Below, piece after piece: positions 45,122-53,474 of a DNA stretch of 64,000 nt; position 1 is the first letter of the stretch; each line of letters starts with the position of its first letter. The position numbers and the translations under genes are program-made. Source of the stretch: CAVPNY01 sp963706905 (GTDB lineage: Bacteria > Chloroflexota > Anaerolineae > Anaerolineales > UBA4823); NCBI GenBank assembly GCA_963706905.1, contig CAVPNY010000022.1:1-64000 (forward strand), in the 5' to 3' direction. A model generated the notes under the pieces. The model had not been told where the DNA came from, did not search any database, and saw only the letters and a list, made by a program, of their open reading frames with translations.

Positions 45122-45143
45122 CATAATCCGCGGTGATTACCCA
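45122..45143. repeat. Left 9-bp target duplication and 13-bp inverted repeat of the IS4-like element
   Basis: CATAATCCG (45122-45130) is followed by the terminal repeat CGGTGATTACCCA (45131-45143). Both recur at the other end. Confidence 0.85.
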
Positions 45144-46560
45144 TAAGTCACCATGCAGTAAAGAGTTCGTGAGGGAAAGGTGAAATTGCGACATAGGACA
45201 AGGTTGCAGTTGTCAAGAAAACGGCGCTGATGCCACGCAATACAATGTAAGGCCCATCCCGATCCGTTTTACGGCCGAGTTTGCCGCCCAACTTACGCAA
45301 CCAGTAGACCGCCTTGCGTGGCCAATGTTGCATGAGATGAAAGACAAACTGAGCGGCAGCCAGGACTAAGGCGAACAGGCGGCGCATGCGCTCAAGGGTC
45401 TGGACGCGGAGATCTTCTACATCCAAGCCCTGTTCTTGGTCAAAGCGATAGCCATGTTCGATCTTGCCGCGCAAGCGCCAGTCGGAGTAGATTTGTAAGG
45501 CATCGGCTTCAGAGCCGATGGGCACATTGGTGATGAGGACGGCATTGCGATTTTCGAGGTCATTGTGAGCAACCAAAACAGACAAAGGCTGATGAGTACC
45601 AGGTAAGCGGATGGTGAACCAACCGGCCTGAATGGTGGCCAGACGGGTTTTACCAGCGTGATGAAAGACAGCCTGGTAAGAGGTAACCCAGGGAACGCTA
45701 TCCACCAAGTCTTGTAAGTGTTCGGTTTCCCAACGATCCAGGCGATCATTGTAGACTTCAACCAATCTTTCCAGGTGGCTGGCCACAATAACAAACTCGC
45801 AGTTGGGTTGGTTCATCCAGGCAAACACTTTTTGGTCATCTCCACCAGAGTCCATGACAAAGCGGATGCGCAGAGCAGGAAAAACCCAGCGGGTCGTTCG
45901 AATGGCGCGTTGAATTTCTCGATTTTGACTGAGGAAATCGGCCGTTTTGTACGAAAACCAGTTTGCATAACAGATGCCAGGCACACATGTATTCACCACA
46001 CTGGCTGTGATCGCTGGATAGCCTTTTGCCAGACGTTTTTCACCGTCCAGGTTTGGCGGTGTGCTCTTGTACACCGTACTGACCCCTTCCAGCTTCTTTG
46101 TGTAAGGTTTCTCAAAATTCACTGGGTCAATCGCCACGACTACATAATTGGGGTTCTCTGTCCGCACGGTTTTCTGCGCAATGCGATACAACCCTTTGTA
46201 CAAATGGTGGTGGTTGAAACGCTTGTTCTCCAGAAACCGGTACACCCGCTTTGCCACGGCCCAGCAATCTGCCTCCACTCGCGAAGCGCTGCGTGACATC
46301 GCTGCGATCACGGGTGTCTCGGTTGCCAGAATGTTCTGTACACTCATGCAAACGACATCGCTCAGACGCTTATCCGGCAAGGTCGTTGCCATTGGTTCTG
46401 TAAATTCCCTGATCTCAGCCTGTAATTTTGCGACAGGCAACTTGGCAAGAATTCAGACAGTGCTATATTCAGCATGGCTCCATCTCCTAGGTGAAATGTT
46501 GGCAAACAATTCATACCACAGGTCGGTGGAGCTTACTGCATTAATTGTGGGTAATCACCG
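45131..46560 (-). mobile_element. IS4-like insertion sequence, complete
   Basis: 1430 bp bounded by perfect 13-bp inverted repeats and flanked by a perfect 9-bp target duplication, with one transposase gene filling nearly all of it. Intact ends and duplication imply recent insertion. It sits between hppA and the left end of the IS21-like element, almost touching the latter. Confidence 0.85.
45148..46440 (-). CDS. IS4-family DDE transposase
   Basis: 430 residues, intact. DDE residues are visible: VVVAIDPVNF (first Asp), IRFVMDSGGDDQKVF (second Asp), and the Y-(2)-R-(3)-E-(6)-K-like signature of IS4 in WRLRGKIEHGYRFDQEQGLDVEDL (split: KIEHGYRFDQEQGLD). It cuts and pastes the element via a hairpin-type mechanism in related families. 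Flanked 17 bp and 120 bp inside the element ends. Confidence 0.9.
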   Translation of the reverse strand: MPVAKLQAEIREFTEPMATTLPDKRLSDVVCMSVQNILATETPVIAAMSRSASRVEADCWAVAKRVYRFLENKRFNHHHLYKGLYRIAQKTVRTENPNYVVVAIDPVNFEKPYTKKLEGVSTVYKSTPPNLDGEKRLAKGYPAITASVVNTCVPGICYANWFSYKTADFLSQNREIQRAIRTTRWVFPALRIRFVMDSGGDDQKVFAWMNQPNCEFVIVASHLERLVEVYNDRLDRWETEHLQDLVDSVPWVTSYQAVFHHAGKTRLATIQAGWFTIRLPGTHQPLSVLVAHNDLENRNAVLITNVPIGSEADALQIYSDWRLRGKIEHGYRFDQEQGLDVEDLRVQTLERMRRLFALVLAAAQFVFHLMQHWPRKAVYWLRKLGGKLGRKTDRDGPYIVLRGISAVFLTTATLSYVAISPFPHELFTAW

Positions 46561-46569
46561 CATAATCCG
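46548..46569. repeat. Right inverted repeat and target duplication of the IS4-like element
   Basis: TGGGTAATCACCG (46548-46560) is the exact complement of the left repeat; CATAATCCG (46561-46569) duplicates the left flank. Confidence 0.85.
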
Positions 46570-46737
46570 GGCCAAGCCGATCATGAATTCCGGCGCATGC
46601 CGATCACCGATTCCGTTTCATGCCGATCGGTGATTCCGGCCATGCCGATCAAGTAACCCAGAGAAGCATGGGGGAGAAGGCTGGATAAACTCAAACAAAT
46701 CGGGCATCCTCTTCGGAACCGATCCGAGGAGGAAGAG

Positions 46738-48273
46738 ATGTCTCAAGCGAGTTTATCCATGCGAAAAATTGAAGAAATCCTGCGATTGAAATTTGAAGTT
46801 GGATTGCCGCACCGGGCGATTGCCAAAAGTTGTGGGGTGTCGAGCAGTACGGTGAGTGAGTACGTCACGCACGCCAAAGCGGCCGGGCTAAGTTGGCCGC
46901 TTCCAGAAGGGATGACGGCGGAGCAGTTGGAAGCCCGCTTGTATCCAGAGAAAGGGTTATCCAGACGGAAGATCCTGCAGCCGGACTGGAAGTATGTGCA
47001 CAAGGAGTTGAAGCGTAAAGGAGTAACCCTGAGCCTGTTGTGGGTGGAGTACCGACAGGAGCATCTGGACGGATACGGATACAGCCAGTTTTGCCAGCAC
47101 TACCGAGAGTGGAAGAACCAACTCAACCCCACCATGCGGCAGAAACATAAGGCCGGGGAGAAGCTGTTTGTGGACTACGCCGGGCAGACGGTGGCGGTGG
47201 TGGACCCGGAGACGGGTGAAATCCGGGAAGCGCAAGTTTTCGTGGCGACCCTGGGAGCCAGCAACTACACGTATGCGGAAGCGCACTGGACCCAGAGCTT
47301 GCCCAACTGGATTGCAGCGCAGGTTCGGGCGCTGGAATTCCTGGGTGGTGTGCCGGAAATGGTGGTTCCGGATAATCTCAAGGCGGGCGTGACCAGTCCG
47401 AACCTGTATGAGCCGGACCTGAACCCAACTTACCAGGACTTCGCCCATCACTACGGGATCGCGGTGGTTCCGGCACGGGTGCGCAAACCGCGTGACAAGG
47501 CGAAGGTGGAAGTGGGTGTTCAGGTAGTCGAGCGTTGGATCCTGGCCCGGCTGCGGGACCGGACCTTCTTCAGTCTGACCGAGCTCAACCAGGCGATTGC
47601 CGAACTGCTGGCCGAACTCAACCGGCGGGAGATGAAGCATCTAGGCCAATCTCGGCTGCAACTGTTTGAAGCAGTGGACCAACCGGCCCTTTCACCGCTT
47701 CCGGAAACGCCCTACGAGTTTGCGGTCTGGAAAAAGGCCCGCGTCCACATCGACTACCACGTCTCCTTCGACAAACACTTCTACAGTGTCCCGTACACCC
47801 TGACCGGCAAGGAAGTGACCATCCGGGCAACCGAAAAGACGGTCGAGATCTTCTACCAGCGCAAACGGGTGGCCTCACATCCCCGCTCTACCGCCCAAGG
47901 GCGCTTTTCAACCCACAGCGTGCATATGCCGCCTGAGCACCAGTTCTACAGCCAGTGGTCCTCGGAGCGCTTTCTGCGCTGGGCCGCAGAGATCGGCGAG
48001 CAGGCTACCGAACTTATCCGCCGTGCTCTCGACGACCGCAGGCACCCTGAGCAGGCTTATCGTACTTGCCTGGGCGTCCTTGGCCTGGCCAAACGCTACT
48101 CCCCAGAACGCCTGGAAGCTGCCTGCAAACGGGCTAATGCGGCCGGTATTCGCTCTTACAAAGGGGTGCACAACATTCTCCAAAACAAACTCGACCAACG
48201 GCAGCTGGATCCCGCATCCAACACCCCCTTACCGCCGCATGAAAATATCCGCGGTGAGAACTACTACAACTGA
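46738..48273 (+). CDS. istA: IS21-family transposase IstA
   Basis: 511 residues. N-terminal HTH (IAKSCGVSSSTVSEYVTHAK), DDE core with FVDYAGQTVAVVD (first Asp), GVPEMVVPDNLKAGV (second Asp) and RVRKPRDKAKVEVGVQ (Glu), then the C-terminal beta domain (SFDKHFYSVPYTLTGKEV). Carries out strand transfer. ATG preceded by GAGGAAGAG. IstB follows after 11 bp. Confidence 0.92.
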   Translation: MSQASLSMRKIEEILRLKFEVGLPHRAIAKSCGVSSSTVSEYVTHAKAAGLSWPLPEGMTAEQLEARLYPEKGLSRRKILQPDWKYVHKELKRKGVTLSLLWVEYRQEHLDGYGYSQFCQHYREWKNQLNPTMRQKHKAGEKLFVDYAGQTVAVVDPETGEIREAQVFVATLGASNYTYAEAHWTQSLPNWIAAQVRALEFLGGVPEMVVPDNLKAGVTSPNLYEPDLNPTYQDFAHHYGIAVVPARVRKPRDKAKVEVGVQVVERWILARLRDRTFFSLTELNQAIAELLAELNRREMKHLGQSRLQLFEAVDQPALSPLPETPYEFAVWKKARVHIDYHVSFDKHFYSVPYTLTGKEVTIRATEKTVEIFYQRKRVASHPRSTAQGRFSTHSVHMPPEHQFYSQWSSERFLRWAAEIGEQATELIRRALDDRRHPEQAYRTCLGVLGLAKRYSPERLEAACKRANAAGIRSYKGVHNILQNKLDQRQLDPASNTPLPPHENIRGENYYN

Positions 48274-48284
48274 GGAGCATTCCT

Positions 48285-49016
48285 ATGTTGAACCAACCCT
48301 TACTGGAAAAACTATCCCAACTCAAGCTTCCCGCTTTCCGCACCGCCTTCGAAGACCAGCTCCAAAATCCCCAGTACGCGGAGCTGTCGTTTGAAGAGCG
48401 GCTTGGCTTACTGGTCGATATCGAGATCACCCGCAGAACCAACCACCGCTTGCACCGCCGCATCCAGTCCGCCCGTTTCCCTCTCCAGGCCACCATCGAA
48501 GACCTCGACCTGTCTGCGGGGCGCGGCCTCAAACGAGCCCAGGTTCTCGAACTTGCCCAGGGAGATTGGGTCCGCCGCCATCTTAATGCGCTGGTTTTGG
48601 GTGCCACGGGTACGGGCAAGACTTATTTATCTTGCGCACTCGGCCGGGCCGCCTGTGAGGCCGAATTCAATGTGCGCTACCTACGCACTTCCCGCCTACT
48701 GCAATCCCTCGAGCTCGCTCAGGCTGATGGCTCCTATCCCCAACTGCTGCGTTCCCTGGCTCGCTCTAATTTGCTCATCTTCGATGACTGGCTGCGTGAC
48801 CCGCTCTCTCGCTCCCAGGCCAAAGACCTGCTCGAAATCCTCGACGACCGTTATGGCCGCACTGCCACCCTGGTCGCAACCCAGGTCCCGGTCAACGAAT
48901 GGCACGCTCGCATCCCCGACCCCACCCTCGCCGATTCGGTCCTCGACCGCCTCATTCACAATGCCTATCGGCTAAATCTATCAGGAGATCTATGCGAAAA
49001 GTTCATTCCCCCTTGA
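48285..49016 (+). CDS. istB: IS21-family helper ATPase IstB
   Basis: 243 residues. AAA+ ATPase related to DnaC: Walker A GATGTGKT, Walker B NLLIFDDWL, sensor region TATLVATQVPVNEWH and a C-terminal DRLIHNAYRLNLSG. It loads on target DNA and stimulates IstA. Complete and in frame. AGGAG lies a few bases before the ATG. Confidence 0.92.
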   Translation: MLNQPLLEKLSQLKLPAFRTAFEDQLQNPQYAELSFEERLGLLVDIEITRRTNHRLHRRIQSARFPLQATIEDLDLSAGRGLKRAQVLELAQGDWVRRHLNALVLGATGTGKTYLSCALGRAACEAEFNVRYLRTSRLLQSLELAQADGSYPQLLRSLARSNLLIFDDWLRDPLSRSQAKDLLEILDDRYGRTATLVATQVPVNEWHARIPDPTLADSVLDRLIHNAYRLNLSGDLCEKFIPP

Positions 49017-49212
49017 TCAACAACGACAACTAGCGATATGATCGCTTATCCAGCCATCTCTCCTCTGACCAGCGATCGCCATGCACTGCAACAGCTGATC
49101 GGCATGACCGGTCTGGGTGATCGGCATCACCCGGAATCACTGATCGACATCACTGGAATACGAGTCAAGAATGGTAATTAGATTAGGGTTCTATTAGAAC
49201 CAAAATAACCGC

Positions 49213-49242
49213 TTGACTTGGCTACTTTTTTTAATGTATATT
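49213..49242 (+). promoter_or_regulatory. Sigma-70-like promoter for the ABC operon
   Basis: TTGACT (49213-49218), 18-bp spacer, TATATT (49237-49242). About 270 bp before the ABC ATPase start, with the hairpin element in between. Confidence 0.4.
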
Positions 49243-49390
49243 GTTACACAGCGAGCGTGGGTAGCAGAGAGAATCGTAACATTACGGATACATTACTTTT
49301 GGTAATTGTTACCCTATTAAGCACTGCCGCCTGGTATTGGTTGCCGTGCTTTTTCTTGTCTGGGGTAAGAGATTAACTTTATTGATAGAA

Positions 49391-49478
49391 GTTACGCAGT
49401 TCAAGAGGACGCGGGGGTGTTTTGGCGGGCTTCGCCCGCCGAAACACCCCCACCCTCCCACCAACTGCGTAAGTCCTA
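49391..49478. repeat. MITE-like hairpin element
   Basis: Outer arms GTTACGCAGTT and AACTGCGTAA enclose a near-perfect 18-bp hairpin (49413-49430 with 49434-49451, one G-T pair, 3-nt loop). The right 22 bases recur, inverted, at 30496-30517. Structure suggests a small non-autonomous element; the hairpin could also attenuate transcription into the ABC operon. Confidence 0.55.
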
Positions 49479-49514
49479 ATTGATTAACGCCTGAAACCAT
49501 TGTAGGAGCAATAG

Positions 49515-50462
49515 ATGATTTAAGTTGAAGGATTGACAAAGGATTATGGGTTGCGCCGCGCTATCGATGATCTGAATTTCCATGCCGAAAAAGGGGAAAT
49601 TCTGGGCTTCTTGGGGCCAAATGGCGCAGGAAAAACGACAACCATGCGCATCCTGACCGGTTTTATGCCGCCAACCTCAGGGCAGGCCCGGATTGCCGGT
49701 TTTGATGTCGTCGATCAATCCATCGAAGTCCGCAAGCGGATAGGCTATGTGCCGGAGACTGTGCCGTTGTACCCAGACATGACTGTTTTCGAATATCTCA
49801 AATTCATGGCTGATTTGCGCAAACTGAAGAATGCAGAAGACCGGATCGATGATGTCCTGGAAATCGTACATATGGCTGACCGTGCGGGGGGGTATATCTC
49901 TAACCTGTCAAAAGGGATGCGCCAGCGTGTTGGTCTGGGTCAGGCGCTGCTCCACCAACCGGAGGTGTTGATCCTGGACGAGCCTACTATTGGCCTCGAC
50001 CCTGCTCAGATCCGGGACGTGCGCACGTTGATTTAAACGCTTGGCAAAGAACGCACCATCCTGCTCTCCACACATATTTTGTCTGAAGCACAGCAAGTCT
50101 GTGATCGGGTCTTGATTATCAACAAGGGTCGTATCGTGGCGGAGGACACGCCTCAGAAGCTGCAATCCCGCCTGGCAGGTGTCCAGCGGGTAATCATTAA
50201 AGTCAGCGGCGACAATGACGGCTTAGATCAGATTCTCAACCAGGTTCCGGGCGTCAGCGGAGTGAGCGAGGGGAGTGAAGGCTCTTATGAATTCGAATCC
50301 CGACCTGGTCAGGACACTCGCCCGGAAGTAGCCCGGGCCGTCATTGCTGCAGGTTACGATCTGTTGGAAATGCGCCCAATTGGAATGAGCCTGGAAGAAA
50401 TCTTCCTGGAATTAACCCGCGAAGAACCCGCTCCGCCTGAGGTTTCCGAAGAGGAAGAGTAA
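49515..50462 (+). pseudogene. ABC transporter ATPase (GldA-like) with two in-frame TAA codons
   Basis: ATG at 49515 has AGGAG at ideal spacing and reads M-I-TAA-VEGLTKDYGL; TAA at 49521-49523 is where Gln or Glu is usual. Walker A GPNGAGKTT, signature LSKGMRQRVGLGQ and Walker B VLILDEPTIGLDP are intact. A second TAA at 50034-50036 interrupts TLI-TAA-TLGKERTILLSTHILSEA, again in frame, before the H-loop. The rest continues to ...FLELTREEPAPPEV. Both could arise from CAA. Without the stops it is a complete 316-codon ATPase for the following permease. Internal starts (TTG 49533, TTG 50079) could give partial products only. Confidence 0.75.
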
Positions 50463-50467
50463 ACGAT

Positions 50468-51199
50468 ATGCGAAATATTTGGACAATCGCCAAGCGCGAA
50501 TATAAATTGTACTTCTCCACCCCAATTGCTTACATGGTGGCCTTCATATTCATGCTAATTCTGGGGTTCATATTCTATGTAAATCTCGCAGCCGCAATGA
50601 CGCAGGGATTTGCCCCGGGTGTAGATATGCTAACAGGTATCATGGTCACCCTGCTCCTGTTCAGCACGCCGGCGCTTACAATGAGGTTACTCGCCGAAGA
50701 GCAGCGCATGGGGACGATCGAGCTGCTCCTGACTGCCCCGGTGCGGGATTATGAGCTTGTGGTAGGCAAATGGTTGGGTGGGTGGATGTTCCTGCTTTCT
50801 ATCATAGCGGTAACCATGATTTTCCCAATTGTGCTTAACTTCATGGTTCAGCCCGGGATAGACCAGGGACCTCTGGTGACCAATTACCTGGGACTCATGT
50901 TGATCAGCGCCGCTCTGGTAGCGATTGGAGTGGCGATTTCGGCCCTGTTCAGCAACCAGATTGCAGCCTTCTTCACCACCCTGGGTGTGCTGCTGGTGCT
51001 GTGGTTGATCAGCTTGCCCGCCCAAGCAGTCGGCGCATCAGGCGGTACTTTGTTGTCCTACCTCGATCTCAGCGAGCATTTCTACTCCACCTTATATGTT
51101 GGGGTAATCGACGTAAAGGATGTTGTCTATTATCTCAGCCTGACAGTCCTGGCGCTATTCATAGGCAGTGTCGTGGTAGAGACACGGAGGTGGCGATAA
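50468..51199 (+). CDS. ABC transporter permease (GldF-like)
   Basis: 243 residues with six membrane helices. MRNIWTIAKREYKLYFSTPIAYM and RLLAEEQRMGTIELLLTAPVRDYELVVGKWLGG (motifs ELLLTAPV, YELVVGKW) are typical of the ABC-2 permeases of GldF/YhaP type. It pairs with the preceding ATPase and the Gld-like auxiliary protein; in gliding bacteria the homologues support gliding, elsewhere the cargo is unknown. Stop and next start overlap (TAATG). Confidence 0.88.
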   Translation: MRNIWTIAKREYKLYFSTPIAYMVAFIFMLILGFIFYVNLAAAMTQGFAPGVDMLTGIMVTLLLFSTPALTMRLLAEEQRMGTIELLLTAPVRDYELVVGKWLGGWMFLLSIIAVTMIFPIVLNFMVQPGIDQGPLVTNYLGLMLISAALVAIGVAISALFSNQIAAFFTTLGVLLVLWLISLPAQAVGASGGTLLSYLDLSEHFYSTLYVGVIDVKDVVYYLSLTVLALFIGSVVVETRRWR

Positions 51200-52767
51200 T
51201 GAAAACACGAATGCAGCGCCTCGCTCCGTTGGGACTAATCCTGGCAGGCCTGGCTGCCCTGGCCTCAATTGGCCTGTTTATTGTGCAAAGAGAATTCACC
51301 CTGGCGCTTCAGATCAGCCTGGGGCTGGTTGTGATCGGTTTGGCTTTATATGTGATCCTGGATCCTGAACGAGTAAGGCAGGCGCTTACCGGTCGGCAGG
51401 CCAAATATGGCAGTAATGCGATATTGTTTGCGATCGCATTCATCGGAATCTTGGTCGTGATCAACTACCTGGTTTTTAAGAATCCGAAACGATGGGATTT
51501 AACGGAAAGTCAGCAATACACACTGTCACCAGAGACGATTGATACGATCAAAAGCATGCCGGAGCCGGTCAAGTTCCTGGCATTTTACACTGCTCAACTA
51601 TCGACAGACAGCACGCGAGCCTTGCTTGATCAATACAAATATCACAGCGATGGCAATATTGACTACGAGTTCATCGATCCGAACACCGACCAAATCCTCG
51701 CCCAACAATATAAAGTAATCCGGGATGGGACGATCGTGGCGGTGATGGGCCAGAACCAGGAACAAGTAACCCTGACTGATGAGAGCGAGATTACCAGCGC
51801 ACTGGTGCGGCTGCTCAGCCCGGGCACACGGGCAGTGTATTTCCTGACTGGTCATGGAGAGTTCGAGCTGGATTATAGCGATACGGGTTCTTATAGCGGC
51901 GTCAAGCAAGCCCTGGAAGCCAAAAACTATACCGTCAACCCGCTCAACCTGGTTGCAACCGGCAATATCCCAGAAGATGCACAGGTCATCGTCATCCCGG
52001 GTCCCTTGAAACCCCTGTCCCAGACGGAAGTAGATTTGCTCAAGGCATATGTTGAGAGCGGTGGGGGGTTGGTAGTGATGGAGGAACCTTTGCTGGTGAC
52101 CCAGTTTGGGGAAGATCCAGACCCGCTGGCGGATTACCTGGGAGAAACCTGGGGCATTATCCTGGGGAAGGACATGGTTGTCGACCTGAGCTCATCCCAG
52201 AACTTCGTGGCTGTTTCCAGCCAGTATGGCGATTCGATTATCACTGAAAAACTGCAGGGCTTGCTTACTTTTTACCCAACGACACGCAGCGTGACTGCTG
52301 ACCAGACTGTTACCGCGGCGCGTTTGATCGAGCTGGTGCTGACCTCGGATCAATCATGGGCAGAGACCGACCTGGCAGCGCTTCAAGCCATAGGGCAAGG
52401 CCAGGAAAACGCACCTGAAATCCAACCGGATGAAGGCGTGGATCTGACTGGTCCAGTTTCGATTGCAGTGACTGCTGAGGACTCATCCAGCAGTGCGCGC
52501 CTGGTGGTATTTGGCGACTCTGAATTTGCGTCGGACACTTACTTCACCCAGTACGGCAACGGCGATATGATGGTTAACTCGGTAGATTGGGCCGCCGAAC
52601 AGGAAGGTCTGATCAGCCTGACACCGAAGGACAACATCGAGCGCTTGATGATCCCACCGGGACGCTACACAATGAACCTGATCCTGTTGGGGGTGGTATT
52701 TATCCTGCCTGGGCTGGTTTTACTGGCAGGTATATTGGTGTGGTTACAGCGCAGGCAGAGAGGATAA
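51199..52767 (+). CDS. GldG-like ABC auxiliary protein
   Basis: 522 residues. Two or three N-terminal helices, a large extracytoplasmic domain with DLTESQQYTLSPETIDTIK, VKFLAFYT, AVYFLTGHGEFEL, VIVIPGPLKPLSQTEVDLLKAYVESGG (pieces) and VVFGDSEFASD, and a C-terminal helix (ILLGVVFILPGLVLLAGILVWL). This is the ABC_transp_aux/GldG pattern. The longer open frame back to 51001 overlaps the permease; ATG 51199 shares a base with its TAA. Confidence 0.88.
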   Translation: MKTRMQRLAPLGLILAGLAALASIGLFIVQREFTLALQISLGLVVIGLALYVILDPERVRQALTGRQAKYGSNAILFAIAFIGILVVINYLVFKNPKRWDLTESQQYTLSPETIDTIKSMPEPVKFLAFYTAQLSTDSTRALLDQYKYHSDGNIDYEFIDPNTDQILAQQYKVIRDGTIVAVMGQNQEQVTLTDESEITSALVRLLSPGTRAVYFLTGHGEFELDYSDTGSYSGVKQALEAKNYTVNPLNLVATGNIPEDAQVIVIPGPLKPLSQTEVDLLKAYVESGGGLVVMEEPLLVTQFGEDPDPLADYLGETWGIILGKDMVVDLSSSQNFVAVSSQYGDSIITEKLQGLLTFYPTTRSVTADQTVTAARLIELVLTSDQSWAETDLAALQAIGQGQENAPEIQPDEGVDLTGPVSIAVTAEDSSSSARLVVFGDSEFASDTYFTQYGNGDMMVNSVDWAAEQEGLISLTPKDNIERLMIPPGRYTMNLILLGVVFILPGLVLLAGILVWLQRRQRG

Positions 52768-52769
52768 CA

Positions 52770-53352
52770 ATGATCCGGCGATCTACCTGGATTATTCTAG
52801 GTGTTTTCCTGGTACTTGTTGTTGCAGTTTTGATCTGGCAGCGTGTTCAAGAGAACCAGCAGGCGCAAATTACCCCCACGGCCGCGGTCAGTTATTTTTT
52901 CGACCTGGGAGGTAAAACCATCAACGGGATTTCGATTACAGGTCCGGCAAGCCAATCGGTGTCGGCTACGAAAAACGCGGATGGGAGCTGGACGCTGACT
53001 GAACCATCTGGTCAGCCGGCTGACTCGGGCCGGATTGACGCTGCCGTTGGGTCAGCCTCCGGGTTGGAAGTAATTTCGACTTTAAATCAGGTTGAAGATC
53101 TGGAAACTCTTGGGCTCAATCCAGCGTCTTATCACATAGAGCTGATCCTCGACGACGGATCCAGGTTGATTGCCTTTGTGGGCGGCTTAACCCCGAACTC
53201 AAAGCGGATACAACGCATTTATTGAAGGCCAGCCGTTGAAGATTGTCGAGCGTTATGCTCTGGAGGATATTCTGACGTTATTAAGTAGTCCCCCTATCCT
53301 GCAACCTACTTCCAATGGAGAAGGGACTCTCGCGCCAGCCGTAAAACCTTGA
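52770..53352 (+). CDS. DUF4340 protein, frameshifted
   Basis: One N-terminal membrane helix (WIILGVFLVLVVAVLIW), then a beta-rich domain: INGISITGPASQSV, DGSWTLTEPSGQPAD, IDAAVGSASGLEVIST and DGSRLIAFVGGLTP. An extra A near 53196 shifts the frame; corrected it continues TQSGYNAFIEGQPLKIVERYALEDIL (parts) to VKP at 53352, the usual DUF4340 ending. DUF4340 proteins commonly follow GldG-like genes. Its start is 3 bp after the GldG-like stop. Confidence 0.8.
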
Positions 53353-53387
53353 GTCAAAATGATTTTGCCAGGACAGGTACGAGGGTA

Positions 53388-53416
53388 TTGATTTTGGTTT
53401 AAATTGGGTGTATTCT
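53388..53416 (+). promoter_or_regulatory. Sigma-70-type promoter of rpoD
   Basis: TTGATT (53388-53393), 17-bp spacer, TATTCT (53411-53416), about 60 bp before the rpoD ATG. Confidence 0.5.
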
Positions 53417-53474
53417 CATATAGATACTACGCAGATTTTCCGAACCTGTTTGACAGGCAGGTCGTGGAGTAAGA

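Larger units (their letters stand above)
46575..49149 (+). mobile_element. IS21-like insertion sequence (istA-istB)
   Basis: Holds istA and istB with multiple terminal repeats typical of IS21: the left end has units of CATGCCGATC and GATTCCGG at ~46575-46650, mirrored on the right at ~49095-49149 (CCGGAATCACTGATCG, GATCGGCAT). Inner ends match over ~34 bp with some mismatches. The exact tips could lie up to ~12 bp further out on either side, and no clear target duplication was found, partly because the IS4-like element sits on the left edge. Confidence 0.75.
49150..49514. other. Intergenic region with promoter and hairpin element
   Basis: Between the IS21-like end and the ABC operon. Contains a sigma-70-like promoter at 49213-49242 (TTGACT, 18 bp, TATATT) reading right and the hairpin element at 49391-49478. 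No gene seen. Confidence 0.5.

Noticed and set aside
49515..50462. Reassigned stop codon (TAA read as Gln) in this organism
   Set aside because: TAA is used as the plain stop of many intact genes in the window, for example the permease and istB neighbours' class of genes; two nonsense mutations are simpler.
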